Source: Pseudomonas sp. P7548
GTDB lineage: Bacteria > Pseudomonadota > Gammaproteobacteria > Pseudomonadales > Pseudomonadaceae
Assembly (NCBI RefSeq): GCF_013386585.1
Contig: NZ_JACARO010000039.1
Location: forward strand, 37,904 to 101,903
DNA: 64,000 bases
Direction of reading: 5' to 3'
Part shown: in pieces, positions 1 through 8,630 of the stretch
Layout of the letters: each line of letters begins with the position of its first letter
Numbering within the stretch: position 1 is the first letter of the stretch
Program-made: the position numbers and the translations under genes
The notes under the pieces: generated by a model
What the model saw: the letters and a program-made list of their open reading frames with translations, nothing else
What the model was told of the DNA's origin: nothing
Database searches by the model: none

Positions 1-228
1 GTTGAGGTAATCCTGGAACAGATGGTCGGGCGTGCCGTCCGCGCCCGGGCATTCGGCGAACACCAGGGGGCGGTGCTCGCTGCTGAACAGCAGGGCCACC
101 CAGCTGTCGGACGGCACATACTGGTCGAGCAAGCGCACCAGTTGGGTCCAGAAATTGGCCTGGTCCAGGGCGTCTATCATTTGCCCCACCGAACGGTGCC
201 AGGCGATGTCTTCCAGCGACATGGTCAT
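1..228 (-). CDS. N-terminal part of a LuxR-family-like transcriptional regulator (truncated by window edge)
   Basis: Reading leftward from ATG at 228 gives 76 open codons beginning MTMSLEDIAWHRS, preceded by an AGGGG ribosome binding site seven bases upstream; a second ATG lies at 222. The visible part looks like the small sensory N-terminus of LuxR-type regulators, and the C-terminal helix-turn-helix lies outside the window. The regulator assignment is inferred mainly from position: in P. aeruginosa a LuxR-type gene (PA3599) is divergent from the same nitrilase and permease pair and next to the L31 paralogue. The intergenic space to 322 would hold both promoters. Confidence 0.6.
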   Translation of the reverse strand, partial: MTMSLEDIAWHRSVGQMIDALDQANFWTQLVRLLDQYVPSDSWVALLFSSEHRPLVFAECPGADGTPDHLFQDYLN

Positions 229-321
229 TGATCTACCCCTATCGGGTTACCCCCGCCGCGTAATTCCCTGGCAGGGTGTGGCTGCGCATACTGCGGCACA
301 GATAAAGAACAAGGAATACTC

Positions 322-1143
322 ATGAAGGTCGAATTTGCCCAGTTGGCAGGCCGTGATAACGACACAGCTTACAACCTTGAGCGCGCCTTGGCGGCAATTG
401 CAGCCTGCGCCGACGATACCCAACTGATCGTCTTTCCGGAAACCCACCTGACGGGCTTCCCCTCGGCTGAAACCGTCGCCGCTGTGGCCGAGCCGCTGGA
501 CGGTCCCACCGTGCAAGCCATTATCCAGGCTGCCCGCGCGCGTGATGTGGCTGTGGTGATCGGCATGATCGAGAGCGAGGGCGGCCAATTCTATAACACC
601 ACCCTGCTGATCACGCCCGAAGGCATTGCCTTGCGGTATCGCAAGACCCACCTGTGGCCTTTGGAGCGCGGCGTGGTCAGCCCCGGCGATCGTTATGCCA
701 CCTGCCTGTGGAAGGGCGTACGTGTCGGCCTGTTGATCTGCTACGACATTGAATTTCCGGAATCCGCCCGTGCTTTGGGGCAGTTGGGGGCTCAATTGCT
801 GCTGGTCACCAACGGCAACATGGACCCCTACGGGCCGACACACCGCACCGCAATCATGGCTCGCGCCCAGGAAAACCAGGCGTTTGCGCTGATGGTCAAC
901 CGTGTGGAAGACGGCGATGGCGAATTGGTGTTTGCCGGCGGCAGTGCGCTGGTGGACCCGTTCGGCACTTTGCTGTTTGAAGCTGGGCGTGAAGAAGGGC
1001 AATTCACCGTCGAGCTGGACCTCGACCAACTGGCGGCAGCGCGCAAGGACTACCGCTACCTGGACGACCAGCGCTTGAAATTGCCGGGTGAGGTGATCGA
1101 GCGCAGCGACGGGACGCGCGAACTGTTGATCCCCAAAAACTGA
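322..1143 (+). CDS. Carbon-nitrogen hydrolase (nitrilase superfamily amidase)
   Basis: A 273-residue cytoplasmic enzyme expected to hydrolyse an amide or nitrile-type C-N bond. The nitrilase catalytic triad is complete: Glu40 in VFPET, Lys108 in YRKTHLW and Cys140 in LLICYDIEFPE. Length and motifs fit aliphatic or omega-amidase-like members such as the R-stereoselective amidase RamA of Pseudomonas, but the substrate cannot be read from sequence. It starts at ATG 322 after an AAGGAA site. An amino acid permease follows 212 bases downstream and a LuxR-type regulator is divergent, so import and deamidation of an amino acid derivative is a reasonable inference. Confidence 0.9.
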   Translation: MKVEFAQLAGRDNDTAYNLERALAAIAACADDTQLIVFPETHLTGFPSAETVAAVAEPLDGPTVQAIIQAARARDVAVVIGMIESEGGQFYNTTLLITPEGIALRYRKTHLWPLERGVVSPGDRYATCLWKGVRVGLLICYDIEFPESARALGQLGAQLLLVTNGNMDPYGPTHRTAIMARAQENQAFALMVNRVEDGDGELVFAGGSALVDPFGTLLFEAGREEGQFTVELDLDQLAAARKDYRYLDDQRLKLPGEVIERSDGTRELLIPKN

Positions 1144-1164
1144 TTTTCAAGGCTGGTGAGATTC

Positions 1165-1268
1165 TGTAGTGAGCGGGCTTGCCCCGCGCTGGGCTGCGAA
1201 GCGGCCCTACATCCTGTAATCCGATTGTGTCTGAACGGACGCAGCGCGAGGCAAGCTCGCTCACTACA
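1165..1268. repeat. REP doublet, GTAGTGAGC type
   Basis: Two inverted copies of a REP unit of the form tGTAGTGAGCGGGCTTGCC flank about 55 bases of spacer; the outer arms are TGTAGTGAGC and GCTCACTACA. The element fills most of the gap between the amidase and permease genes. It belongs to a different sequence family from the GTGGGAGCGGGCTTGCTCGCGA units elsewhere in the window but matches the one at 10592. Confidence 0.75.
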
Positions 1269-1355
1269 AAACCTGTGCCTTAAATAAGAAAAAAGATACC
1301 TGCAACACCCCTTTCAGTTCTGCCATAAATCTAATAATTGCGCGGAGAATCGCTC

Positions 1356-2681
1356 ATGGCTCGTTTGCAACGCACCCTGTCGCTAGGGTCGGTGGTGCTG
1401 TTTGGCATCGCCTATATGACGCCGATCATTGTGCTCGGTACCTTCGGTATCCTGGCGCAATCCACGGCGGGCATGGTCCCCGCCGCTTACCTGGCCGCCC
1501 TGGTGGCGATGTTCTTCACCGCCATGAGTTACGGGCGCATGGCTTCGGTCTTCCCGGTGGCCGGTTCCGCCTACAGCTACGTGCGCAAGGCCATCAGCCC
1601 CAAGCTGGGTTTTATCGCCGGTTGGGCGGTGTTGCTCGACTACCTGTTCCTGCCCATGGCCATCTGGCTGATCGGCGCGGCTTACCTGCACTCGGCGTTC
1701 CCGGCCGTGCCGCAGTGGGTGTGGGTACTGGCCTTCATCGGCATCACCACCGTGATCAATATCATCGGCCTCAAACTGGCCAACGGCATCAACGCGCTGC
1801 TGATGCTGGTGCAGTTCCTGGTGTTGATCGCGTTCGTCGCGCTGTGCATCCACTACATCGGTGGTGATGCGAGCAAGCCACTCTGGACCATCGCCCCGTT
1901 CTTCAACGGCCAGATGCAAATGCCCTTGATCATGAGCGGTGCGGCCATCGCCTGCTATTCGTTCCTGGGTTTCGACGCGGTCAGCACCCTGACCGAAGAA
2001 ACCCGCGACCCGCGCCGCACCATTCCACGGGCGATCATGCTGATCACCTTGATTGGCGGGCTGATTTTTGTCGGTGTGTCGTACTTCGTGCAGGTGGCCC
2101 ACCCGTCGTTCGAATTTGTCGATGTGGATTCGGCTGCGTACGAAATCGCGCGCAATATCGGTGGCGACCTGTTTGTGTCGATCTTCCTGATTGGCCTGAT
2201 CGTCGGCCAGTTCGCCTCGGGGCTGTCGGCCCAGGCCAGCGGTTCGCGGCTGTTGTTTGCCATGGGACGTGACGGCGTGTTGCCCAAGTCGTTCTTCGGC
2301 ACCTTGCATGCGCGCTTCGGTACGCCGGTCAACAGCATCCTGTTGTGTGCGGTCGTGGCGTTGCTGGCGCTGAAGCTGGACGTGACCACCTCCACCTCGT
2401 TCATCAACTTCGGTGCGTTCCTGGCGTTCAGCCTGGTGAACCTGTCGGTGATCTTTCACTACTGGATCGGTGCAAAAGAGCGCGGTGTGCGTGAGCTGAT
2501 CCTGTTCCTGGTGTTCCCAGTGATTGGCCTGCTTGCGGATGTGTGGCTGATGGTCAGCCTGGATCACCTGGCGATTTACCTGGGGCTTGTGTGGTTGGCG
2601 ATCGGCCTGGTGTACCTGGGTGTGCTCACCCGTGGCTTCTCGCAACAGCCACCGGAAATGGACTTCCAGGAAGCCGCATAG
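1356..2681 (+). CDS. APC family amino acid permease
   Basis: A 441-residue inner-membrane protein with about twelve hydrophobic segments, the amino acid-polyamine-organocation transporter pattern. The N-terminal GIAYMTPIIVLGTFG stretch corresponds to the unwound TM1 substrate-binding region of this family, and FLGFDAVSTLTEETRDPRR is a typical conserved loop. ATG 1356 (MARLQRTL) was chosen over upstream frames because GCGGAGAA lies at the right spacing. It follows the nitrilase-type hydrolase in the same direction, suggesting uptake of that enzyme's substrate or export of its product; the substrate is unknown. Confidence 0.88.
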   Translation: MARLQRTLSLGSVVLFGIAYMTPIIVLGTFGILAQSTAGMVPAAYLAALVAMFFTAMSYGRMASVFPVAGSAYSYVRKAISPKLGFIAGWAVLLDYLFLPMAIWLIGAAYLHSAFPAVPQWVWVLAFIGITTVINIIGLKLANGINALLMLVQFLVLIAFVALCIHYIGGDASKPLWTIAPFFNGQMQMPLIMSGAAIACYSFLGFDAVSTLTEETRDPRRTIPRAIMLITLIGGLIFVGVSYFVQVAHPSFEFVDVDSAAYEIARNIGGDLFVSIFLIGLIVGQFASGLSAQASGSRLLFAMGRDGVLPKSFFGTLHARFGTPVNSILLCAVVALLALKLDVTTSTSFINFGAFLAFSLVNLSVIFHYWIGAKERGVRELILFLVFPVIGLLADVWLMVSLDHLAIYLGLVWLAIGLVYLGVLTRGFSQQPPEMDFQEAA

Positions 2682-2734
2682 AAGCGCCGGACCTATTCTT
2701 ATTGCAATCCGTTCTCGTTTGGGTGCATGATTTA

Positions 2735-2749
2735 TGTTACTGTGTAACA
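2735..2749. promoter_or_regulatory. Zur-like operator before the L31 paralogue
   Basis: TGTTACTGTGTAACA is a nearly symmetrical 15-mer with TGTTA and TAACA arms. It matches the gammaproteobacterial Zur consensus (TGTTATA-N-TATAACA) at both outer arms. It lies 33 bases before the start of a zinc-independent L31 gene, a classical Zur target. Confidence 0.65.
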
Positions 2750-2781
2750 CATATTTCGCACCCAGACGCCCCGGAGGCCTT

Positions 2782-3054
2782 ATGAAAGCTGGTATCCATC
2801 CTGACTACCGCACCGTGCTGTTCCACGACACCGCCGCCGACGTGTTCTTCCTGATCGGCTCTACCGCCGACAGCGACCGCACCCACACGCACAGCGACGG
2901 CAACACTTACCCGTACATCCCGCTGGACGTGTCCAGCGCCTCGCACCCGATCTACACCGGCCAACAGCGCAAGACCCAGGCCGAAGGCCGGATTGCCGGG
3001 TTCAACAAGCGTTTTGCCTCCTTCGGTTCAAGCCCGAAAAAAGCCGACGCGTGA
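2782..3054 (+). CDS. rpmE2: Type B (zinc-independent) 50S ribosomal protein L31
   Basis: A 90-residue ribosomal protein starting MKAGIHPDYR, with FFLIGST in the body. It has no CxxC zinc ribbon, which marks the C-minus paralogue (YkgM/RpmE2) that replaces the zinc-binding L31 when zinc is scarce and so releases zinc for other proteins. ATG 2782 follows a GGAGG site. A Zur-like palindrome sits in the promoter region and an intrinsic terminator follows directly, so it is a single-gene unit. In P. aeruginosa the matching L36 paralogue is adjacent (PA3600-3601); no L36 gene is visible here. Confidence 0.93.
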   Translation: MKAGIHPDYRTVLFHDTAADVFFLIGSTADSDRTHTHSDGNTYPYIPLDVSSASHPIYTGQQRKTQAEGRIAGFNKRFASFGSSPKKADA

Positions 3055-3077
3055 CGGCACACCGTTTCACCTCGAAG

Positions 3078-3107
3078 GCCGCTCCGGTTTCTGGAGCGGC
3101 TTTTTTT
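3078..3107 (+). terminator. Intrinsic terminator of rpmE2
   Basis: GCCGCTCC and GGAGCGGC form an eight-pair stem around a seven-base loop, followed by a run of seven T, 23 bases after the L31 stop codon. Confidence 0.9.
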
Positions 3108-3222
3108 ATGCGTTGATATCGTAAGGCCATCATCTTGTCGAAAACCGACTAAACTACTCAGTAAACGCCAAGGAGGCAGGCCCAGACCGTAAGGAGCGCA
3201 CACCGACGATCCGAGGTGTCCC

Positions 3223-4563
3223 ATGGGAGAGTCCGTAACCTTCACCGATGCCGACCGTGCCGTGGTGCTGTTGATCGACGCCCACCCCGACGTGCTGCAT
3301 AGCCTCACGCACCTGCTGCGGCTGGAACCCTTCGACCTTCACAGCGCCACCTGCGCTGCCGATGCCCTGGCCATCCTCGCCCGCCAACCCGTCGACCTGG
3401 TGATGAGCGCCGCGCGCTTGCCGGACATGGACGGCGCCACATTGCTGGCGCATATCCACCAGCACTATCCCCACACCGTACGCATCTTGCTCACCGGCGA
3501 AACCGACCTGACCCTGATCGTCAAAGCCATCAACGAAGGTGAGATCTACCGCTACCTCAGCAAGCCCTGGAAGGACGACGAACTGCTGCTGGCCCTGCGC
3601 CAATCCCTGGCCCACCAACATTCGGAGCGTGAGCGCCTGCGCCTGGAGCAATTGATCCTGCAACAGAACGAGGCCCTCAAGCAGCTCAATGCCACCTTGG
3701 AAAAACGTGTGGCATCGCGTACCAGCGAGCTGCAACAGACCGCCGACATGCTCGACCTGGCCTACGAAGAGCTCAAGCACAGCTACGCCACCGGCACCGA
3801 AGTGTTCTCGCTGTTGGCCAACCTGCGCCTGCCCCGCGCCAAGCAGACCAACCGCCAGATCATCGAGTTGGTGCGTACCTGGTGCGTGGCCCATGGCGTG
3901 GACGAGGCCAGCAATCGCGACCTGACCATGGCCGCCGCGCTCTACAACATCGGCAAGTTGAGCTGGAGCGACAGCATGATGGCTTCGCCCTCGGACCTGC
4001 TGCACAGCAGCGACCGTGAGCGTTATCGCGCCTACGCCGCCCAGAGTGAGTCGCTGCTGATGACCCTGGAACCGATGAAAGACGCCGCACGGCTGATCCG
4101 TCATCACCAGGAGCGCTGGGACGGCTCGGGCTTTCCCGACCACCTCAAGGGCGAGGCGATTCCGGCCGGTTCGCGCCTGTTGAAGCTGGCGGTGGATTTC
4201 ATCGAACTGCAAAAAGGCCTGATCCTGGAACGGCAGATGAACAGCGACGAAGCGCTGCTGTACATCCGCAAATACGCCGGGCGGCTGTATGACCCGCTGA
4301 TGGTCGAGGACTTTGTGCTGGTCTGCGCCACCTACCTCAACGACGTGACTCTGGGCGACCCCAACGTCAAGGTGCTGGGCACTCGCGAACTGGAGGAGGG
4401 CATGATCCTGGCGCGCAATCTCAACGCCGATAACGGTATGTTGCTGCTCAATGCCGGCAAAGTCCTGAACCTGCCCTTGGTGGACAAGCTGATCGCTTTC
4501 GAAACCATGGAAGGCGCGCGGTACAGCGTGTTCATCAAGGACACCGCCGTAACCCCAGGCTGA
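3223..4563 (+). CDS. Response regulator-like protein with degenerate receiver and YN-GYP (inactive HD-GYP) domain
   Basis: The 446-residue protein has a receiver-like domain (about 12-130), a charged linker (130-190) and an HD-GYP-like domain (about 195-380) plus a conserved tail. Both domains look catalytically impaired. The phosphoacceptor position reads MSAARLP instead of the usual SDxRxP, giving Ala63, and the acidic pair is D19-A20, while T91 and K114 survive. In the HD-GYP domain the HD pair is Y241-N242 (LYNIGK) and GYP is GFP at 303-305, although HHxxxWDG at 294-301 is kept. This YN-GYP pattern was described for P. aeruginosa PA2572, an HD-GYP-fold protein thought to act by protein contacts rather than cyclic-di-GMP hydrolysis. 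It is monocistronic and starts at ATG 3223. Confidence 0.85.
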   Translation: MGESVTFTDADRAVVLLIDAHPDVLHSLTHLLRLEPFDLHSATCAADALAILARQPVDLVMSAARLPDMDGATLLAHIHQHYPHTVRILLTGETDLTLIVKAINEGEIYRYLSKPWKDDELLLALRQSLAHQHSERERLRLEQLILQQNEALKQLNATLEKRVASRTSELQQTADMLDLAYEELKHSYATGTEVFSLLANLRLPRAKQTNRQIIELVRTWCVAHGVDEASNRDLTMAAALYNIGKLSWSDSMMASPSDLLHSSDRERYRAYAAQSESLLMTLEPMKDAARLIRHHQERWDGSGFPDHLKGEAIPAGSRLLKLAVDFIELQKGLILERQMNSDEALLYIRKYAGRLYDPLMVEDFVLVCATYLNDVTLGDPNVKVLGTRELEEGMILARNLNADNGMLLLNAGKVLNLPLVDKLIAFETMEGARYSVFIKDTAVTPG

Positions 4564-4577
4564 ACACACCCTACAAC

Positions 4578-4666
4578 TGTGGGAGCGGGCTTGCTCGCGA
4601 AAGCGGTGGATCAGTCAATGCATCTGAGACTGACACTCCGTATTCGCGAGCAAGCCAGCTCCTACA
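4578..4666. repeat. REPIN (GTGGGAGCGGGCTTGCTCGCGA family)
   Basis: Left unit TGTGGGAGCGGGCTTGCTCG and an inverted right unit ending AGCTCCTACA enclose a spacer with the GTCAGTC/GACTGAC-like inner palindrome. The right arm has diverged (CCAGCTCCTACA rather than CCCGCTCCCACA). It lies between the YN-GYP gene and the Nudix gene. Confidence 0.85.
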
Positions 4667-4728
4667 TTGATTGCGGCGTTCCCAACGATCATGTGATCCT
4701 TGCGCCTTTGTGTTCAAGGTAACCTTTC

Positions 4729-5136
4729 ATGACTTCTACCATCCGCATCGCCGCCGCCCTGCTGATCGGCAACGACGGCCAGACCCTGCTGGTGCGCAAG
4801 CGCGGTACCCAGGCTTTCATGCAGCCGGGCGGCAAGATCGATGCGGGCGAGCAACCCGCCGAAGCACTGGCCCGTGAGCTGCACGAAGAGCTGAACCTGC
4901 GGATCAATCCTGAAGATGCGCTCTACCTCGGCCACTTCTCGGCCCCGGCCGCCAACGAACCCGGCTTCACCGTACACGCGGAATTGTTCCAGGTACGGAT
5001 CGACGTACCGGTAACCCCCGCTGCAGAAATCGAAGAAGTGCGCTGGATCGACCCGGCCGGTGACGGTGGCCTGCCGTTGGCGCCGCTGACGCGCGACTTG
5101 ATCCTGCCGTTCTACCGCGCTTCGCTGCCCGCATGA
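4729..5136 (+). CDS. Nudix hydrolase
   Basis: A 135-residue protein expected to cleave nucleoside diphosphates linked to another group. The Nudix box is present at about residues 35-57 (GGKIDAGEQPAEALARELHE followed by ELNL); the Gly near the end of the consensus is replaced by Asn, while all metal-binding Glu residues remain. It starts at ATG 4729 after AAGGT, and its stop overlaps the next start by four bases (ATGA), so translation with the acetyltransferase is coupled. Substrate unknown. Confidence 0.9.
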   Translation: MTSTIRIAAALLIGNDGQTLLVRKRGTQAFMQPGGKIDAGEQPAEALARELHEELNLRINPEDALYLGHFSAPAANEPGFTVHAELFQVRIDVPVTPAAEIEEVRWIDPAGDGGLPLAPLTRDLILPFYRASLPA

Positions 5137-5639
5137 TCATTCGCACCCTGGGGGCGGGCGACGCCGAGGCCTATCGAACCTTGATGCTCGAAGCGTATGG
5201 CGCTTATCCCCAGGCCTTCACCTCCAGCGTGGCCGAGCGTGCGGCGATGCCGTTGAGCTGGTGGGAAAAGCGCCTGAGCAGCCCACTGGACTGTTTGCTG
5301 GGCGCGTTTGAAGAGGATGAACTGGCGGGCATCGTCGGCCTGGCCTTCGAGCCCCGGGAGAAAGCGCGGCACAAGGTGACGCTGTTCGGCATGTACGTCA
5401 CCCGCGCGCATCAACGCAAAGGACTGGGCCGCCAGTTGGTGGAGGCGGCGCTCGATGAGGCACGCCGTTACCCGCGCCTCAAGCTGATCCAACTGACCGT
5501 CACCGCTGGCAACGATGCCGCCTTTGCGCTGTACCAGCGTTGCGGTTTCATCCAGTACGGCCTGGAGCCGCTGGCGGTGCGGGTGGGGGTGGACTACTTC
5601 GACAAGATCCACATGTGGCGCGAACTCAAGACCGACTGA
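5133..5639 (+). CDS. GNAT family N-acetyltransferase
   Basis: A 168-residue GCN5-like acetyltransferase. Motif A, the acetyl-CoA pyrophosphate loop, is visible in the stretch YVTRAHQRKGLGRQLVEA at about residues 90-107, and a C-terminal NDAAFALYQRCGF motif B follows. It is translationally coupled to the Nudix gene by a four-base overlap, so the two probably act on one metabolite or in one stress response. Substrate cannot be inferred. Confidence 0.9.
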   Translation: MIIRTLGAGDAEAYRTLMLEAYGAYPQAFTSSVAERAAMPLSWWEKRLSSPLDCLLGAFEEDELAGIVGLAFEPREKARHKVTLFGMYVTRAHQRKGLGRQLVEAALDEARRYPRLKLIQLTVTAGNDAAFALYQRCGFIQYGLEPLAVRVGVDYFDKIHMWRELKTD

Positions 5640-5665
5640 TATCCAACTGTAAGAACCCATTCCAA

Positions 5666-5754
5666 TGTGGGAGCGGGCTTGCTCGCGAAAGCGGTGTGTC
5701 AGTGATGAATCTATCGACTGACACTGCGCTTTCGCGAGCAAGCCCGCTCCCACA
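5666..5754. repeat. REPIN (GTGGGAGCGGGCTTGCTCGCGA family)
   Basis: Near-perfect inverted pair: TGTGGGAGCGGGCTTGCTCG on the left, and its complement ending in CCCGCTCCCACA on the right. The inner region carries GTGTCAGTGATG and CGACTGACAC. It sits between the convergent ends of the GNAT gene and metR, so it could also act as a transcript-end hairpin. Confidence 0.9.
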
Positions 5755-5778
5755 GTTTGATCCTCACTGTTTCTAATA

Positions 5779-6696
5779 TCAGCGCACCGCGCTGACGCCA
5801 TCCAACGTTGAAAACGACGTGTCCTTGGCCGTCAGCAGGAAGTCGCGCATGTACGGTGCATCCAGCATGTCGGCACGGATCGCCGCGTACAACGTTGCAA
5901 ACAACCCTTTCTCGCCCAGGCGCTTGGCCTTCACGTAGCCACGCGAGCTGTACTCATGCAGCGCCCAATGGGGCATGCCACACACGCCACGGCCGCTGGC
6001 CACCAGTTGCATCATCATCACCGACAGCTCCGACGTACGTACCTGGGCGGGTTCCACGTCGGCGGGTTCGAGGAAGCGCGTGAAGATGTCCAGGCGGTCG
6101 CGCTCCACCGGGTAGGTGATCAGGGTTTCAGTCAGCAGGTCTTCGGGCACGATGTACGCCTTGTGCGCCAACGCGTGCTGGTTGGCCACCGCCAGCATGG
6201 CTTCGTAGGTGAACAACGGCACGTAGGTGATGCCCGGCAGCTCCAGCGGGTCGGAGGTCACCACCAGGTCGAGGTCGCCACGGGCCAGTGCCGGCAGTGG
6301 AGCGAAGGCAAAGCCCGAGGCCAGGTCCAGCTCGACTTCCGGCCAGGCATCGCGGAATTGGTCGATGGTCGGCATCAGCCACTGGAAGCAGCTGTGGCAT
6401 TCGATTGCCATGTGCAGGCGCCCGGCGGTGCCACCCGCCAATCGTGCGATATCCCGTTCGGCACCGCGCAGCAGGGGCAGGGTGGCGTCGGCCAATTGCA
6501 GCAGGCGCAAGCCGGCGCTGGTGAAACGCAGGGGCTTGGTCTTGCGCACGAACAGCGGCATGCCCAAACGCTCTTCCAGCTCTTTGAACTGGTGGGACAG
6601 CGCCGACTGCGTCAGGTGCAAACGCTCGGCGGCTTCCACCAGGCTGTCGGCCTCGCGCAGGGCGTGCAGGGTCTTGAGGTGGCGGATCTCGAGCAC
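5779..6696 (-). CDS. metR: LysR-family regulator of methionine biosynthesis
   Basis: A 305-residue LysR regulator: winged helix-turn-helix at about residues 1-65 (SLVEAAERLHLTQSALSHQF) and a substrate-binding-like sensor domain after residue 90. The start MLEIRHLKTLHALREADS and the segment IECHSCFQWLMPT are characteristic of MetR, which senses homocysteine and activates met genes. It starts at GTG 6696 with GGAG upstream. Its usual target metE is not beside it; the divergent neighbour is an alpha/beta hydrolase. Confidence 0.85.
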   Translation of the reverse strand: MLEIRHLKTLHALREADSLVEAAERLHLTQSALSHQFKELEERLGMPLFVRKTKPLRFTSAGLRLLQLADATLPLLRGAERDIARLAGGTAGRLHMAIECHSCFQWLMPTIDQFRDAWPEVELDLASGFAFAPLPALARGDLDLVVTSDPLELPGITYVPLFTYEAMLAVANQHALAHKAYIVPEDLLTETLITYPVERDRLDIFTRFLEPADVEPAQVRTSELSVMMMQLVASGRGVCGMPHWALHEYSSRGYVKAKRLGEKGLFATLYAAIRADMLDAPYMRDFLLTAKDTSFSTLDGVSAVR

Positions 6697-6882
6697 GGGG
6701 TCTCCATGAATATAATTTGTAGATAATCTGAATGGCGTGAGTTTGTCTCATGTTGACGCGCCTGTCGACAAAATGTGACCACTCGGCACTCTTCATCAAA
6801 CTGTCACGGAACTGTGGCAGCGCGCTTGAACAAACTTCATCAGACTCGCGCTCTACTGGGGTTCTGCGTTTCGGTGTTTTTC

Positions 6883-7902
6883 ATGCGCGTGTTGTTTTTA
6901 CTGGCCGCTCTCTTGTTCGGCCTGCCGTCCTTTGCGGCTTCTCGATGTGACGTCAATGTTCCAACCCAAACGGTCGACTTGGAAAAGGTGAGCATCGCCT
7001 ACCAGAGCATTGGCCGTGCGTCCGACCCTGCCTTGCTGCTGGTGATGGGCCTGGGCGGGCAGTTGATCCATTGGCCGGATGAGGTGGTGGTCGCCCTGTG
7101 CCAGCAAGGTTTCCGGGTGATCCGCTACGACAACCGTGATGTGGGCCTGTCCACCTGGCGCCAGGCGCCGGCCAGCGCCAACCTGACGTTTGAAGTACTG
7201 CGCTACAAGCTCGGCCTGCCGGTGGCGGCGCCGTACACGCTGACCGACATGGCCGACGACGCCCTGGGCTTGATGGACGCATTGCAGGTCCAGCAGTTCC
7301 ACGTGCTGGGCGCAAGCATGGGCGGCATGATCGCCCAGCACCTGGCGGCCATGGCACCGCAGCGGGTGGAAAGCCTGACCCTGGTCATGACCAGTTCCGG
7401 CGCCGAAGGCCTGCCCGCCCCGAATGCGGCGCTGGTGCAGTTGCTGTCGCGGCGCAGCGCGCCCAATCGCGAAGTGGCATTGGAGCAACAGGCCGACCTG
7501 TTAGCCGCCCTCGGCAGCCCTTATGTGAAGGACGATCGCCAGGCGTTGCTGCACCAGGCGGCGCTGTCCTATGACCGCGCCTTCAACCCCGACGGCGTGA
7601 AGCGCCAGATCATGGCCATCCTTGCCGAGCCCAGCCGTGTGCCGCTGCTCAACCAATTGCGGGTGCCAACGCTGGTGGTACATGGCACCGCCGACCCGTT
7701 GTTGCCAGTGATGCATGGCGTACACCTGGCCGCGCATATCCAGGGCAGCCAACTGAAACTGATTCCGGGCATGGCCCATCGTTTCCAGGAGGCGTTCAAG
7801 GCGCCGCTGCTGACGGCGGTGCTGCCGTATCTCAAAGCCCACCGCGAAGATGCCGCGCACTGGGCGCAGATTGACCTGGGCGAGCCTTCGAAGGTGCTGT
7901 GA
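6883..7902 (+). CDS. Exported alpha/beta hydrolase
   Basis: A 339-residue alpha/beta-hydrolase with a signal peptide (MRVLFLLAALLFGLPSFAA), so it is likely periplasmic. The catalytic residues are recognisable: nucleophile Ser in GASMGG, acid in HGTADPLLP and His in GMAHRF. ATG 6883 was chosen because the preceding 36 codons of the open frame lack family character and the signal peptide begins here; no strong ribosome site is visible. It is divergent from metR. Substrate unknown. Confidence 0.82.
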   Translation: MRVLFLLAALLFGLPSFAASRCDVNVPTQTVDLEKVSIAYQSIGRASDPALLLVMGLGGQLIHWPDEVVVALCQQGFRVIRYDNRDVGLSTWRQAPASANLTFEVLRYKLGLPVAAPYTLTDMADDALGLMDALQVQQFHVLGASMGGMIAQHLAAMAPQRVESLTLVMTSSGAEGLPAPNAALVQLLSRRSAPNREVALEQQADLLAALGSPYVKDDRQALLHQAALSYDRAFNPDGVKRQIMAILAEPSRVPLLNQLRVPTLVVHGTADPLLPVMHGVHLAAHIQGSQLKLIPGMAHRFQEAFKAPLLTAVLPYLKAHREDAAHWAQIDLGEPSKVL

Positions 7903-7957
7903 CATTGGTGTATCGTGCGAGGTTTCCGGCGCGTGAATGCCAGCGAGGTTGCCTACC

Positions 7958-8611
7958 ATGAGTACTCCCCTGAAAATCGATTTCGTCAGCGACGTGTCCT
8001 GCCCCTGGTGCATCATCGGCCTGCGCGGCCTGACCGAGGCCCTGGACCAACTGGGCGCCGAAGTGCAGGCCGAGATCCATTTCCAGCCGTTCGAGCTGAA
8101 CCCCAACATGCCTGCCGAGGGGCAGAACATCGTCGAACACATCACCGAGAAATACGGCTCCACGGCCGAGCAGTCCCAGGCCAACCGCGAACGCATCCGC
8201 GACATGGGCGCCGCGTTGGGTTTTGCCTTTCGCACCGATGGCCAGAGCCGCATCTACAACACCTTCGACGCCCACCGCCTGCTGCATTGGGCCGGGCTGC
8301 AAGGTTTGCAGTACAACCTCAAGGAAGCGCTGTTCAAGGCATACTTCAGCGACGGCCAAGACCCGTCCGACCACGCCACCCTGGCGATCATTGCCGAAAG
8401 CGTCGGCCTGGACATCAAGCGCGCCGCCGAGATTCTCGCCAGCGACGAATACGCCGCCGACGTCCGTGAGCAGGAACAGCTGTGGATTTCCCGGGGTGTG
8501 AGCTCGGTGCCGACCATCGTGTTCAACGACCAGTACGCCGTCAGCGGTGGCCAGCCGGCCGAGGCGTTTGTTGGCGCCATCCGCCAGATCATCAGCGAAG
8601 CCAAAGCCTAA
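7958..8611 (+). CDS. DsbA-family oxidoreductase (FrnE-like)
   Basis: A 217-residue thioredoxin-fold protein with an inserted helical domain. CPWC lies near the N-terminus (VSDVSCPWCIIG) and the cis-proline segment is SSVPTIVFN. No signal peptide is visible, so unlike DsbA itself it should be cytoplasmic, as expected for FrnE-like proteins. ATG 7958 follows GCGAGG at suitable spacing. A 55-base gap to the upstream hydrolase makes co-transcription possible. Confidence 0.9.
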   Translation: MSTPLKIDFVSDVSCPWCIIGLRGLTEALDQLGAEVQAEIHFQPFELNPNMPAEGQNIVEHITEKYGSTAEQSQANRERIRDMGAALGFAFRTDGQSRIYNTFDAHRLLHWAGLQGLQYNLKEALFKAYFSDGQDPSDHATLAIIAESVGLDIKRAAEILASDEYAADVREQEQLWISRGVSSVPTIVFNDQYAVSGGQPAEAFVGAIRQIISEAKA

Positions 8612-8630
8612 GGCCGGTCACTGTTTAAAA

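Noticed and set aside
2734..2781. Upstream extension of the L31 frame to an ATG at 2734
   Set aside because: The extension overlaps the Zur-like operator and lacks a ribosome site; ATG 2782 has GGAGG and matches family length.
5779..6696. A metE gene next to metR
   Set aside because: No metE-like reading frame exists on either side; the divergent gene is an alpha/beta hydrolase.
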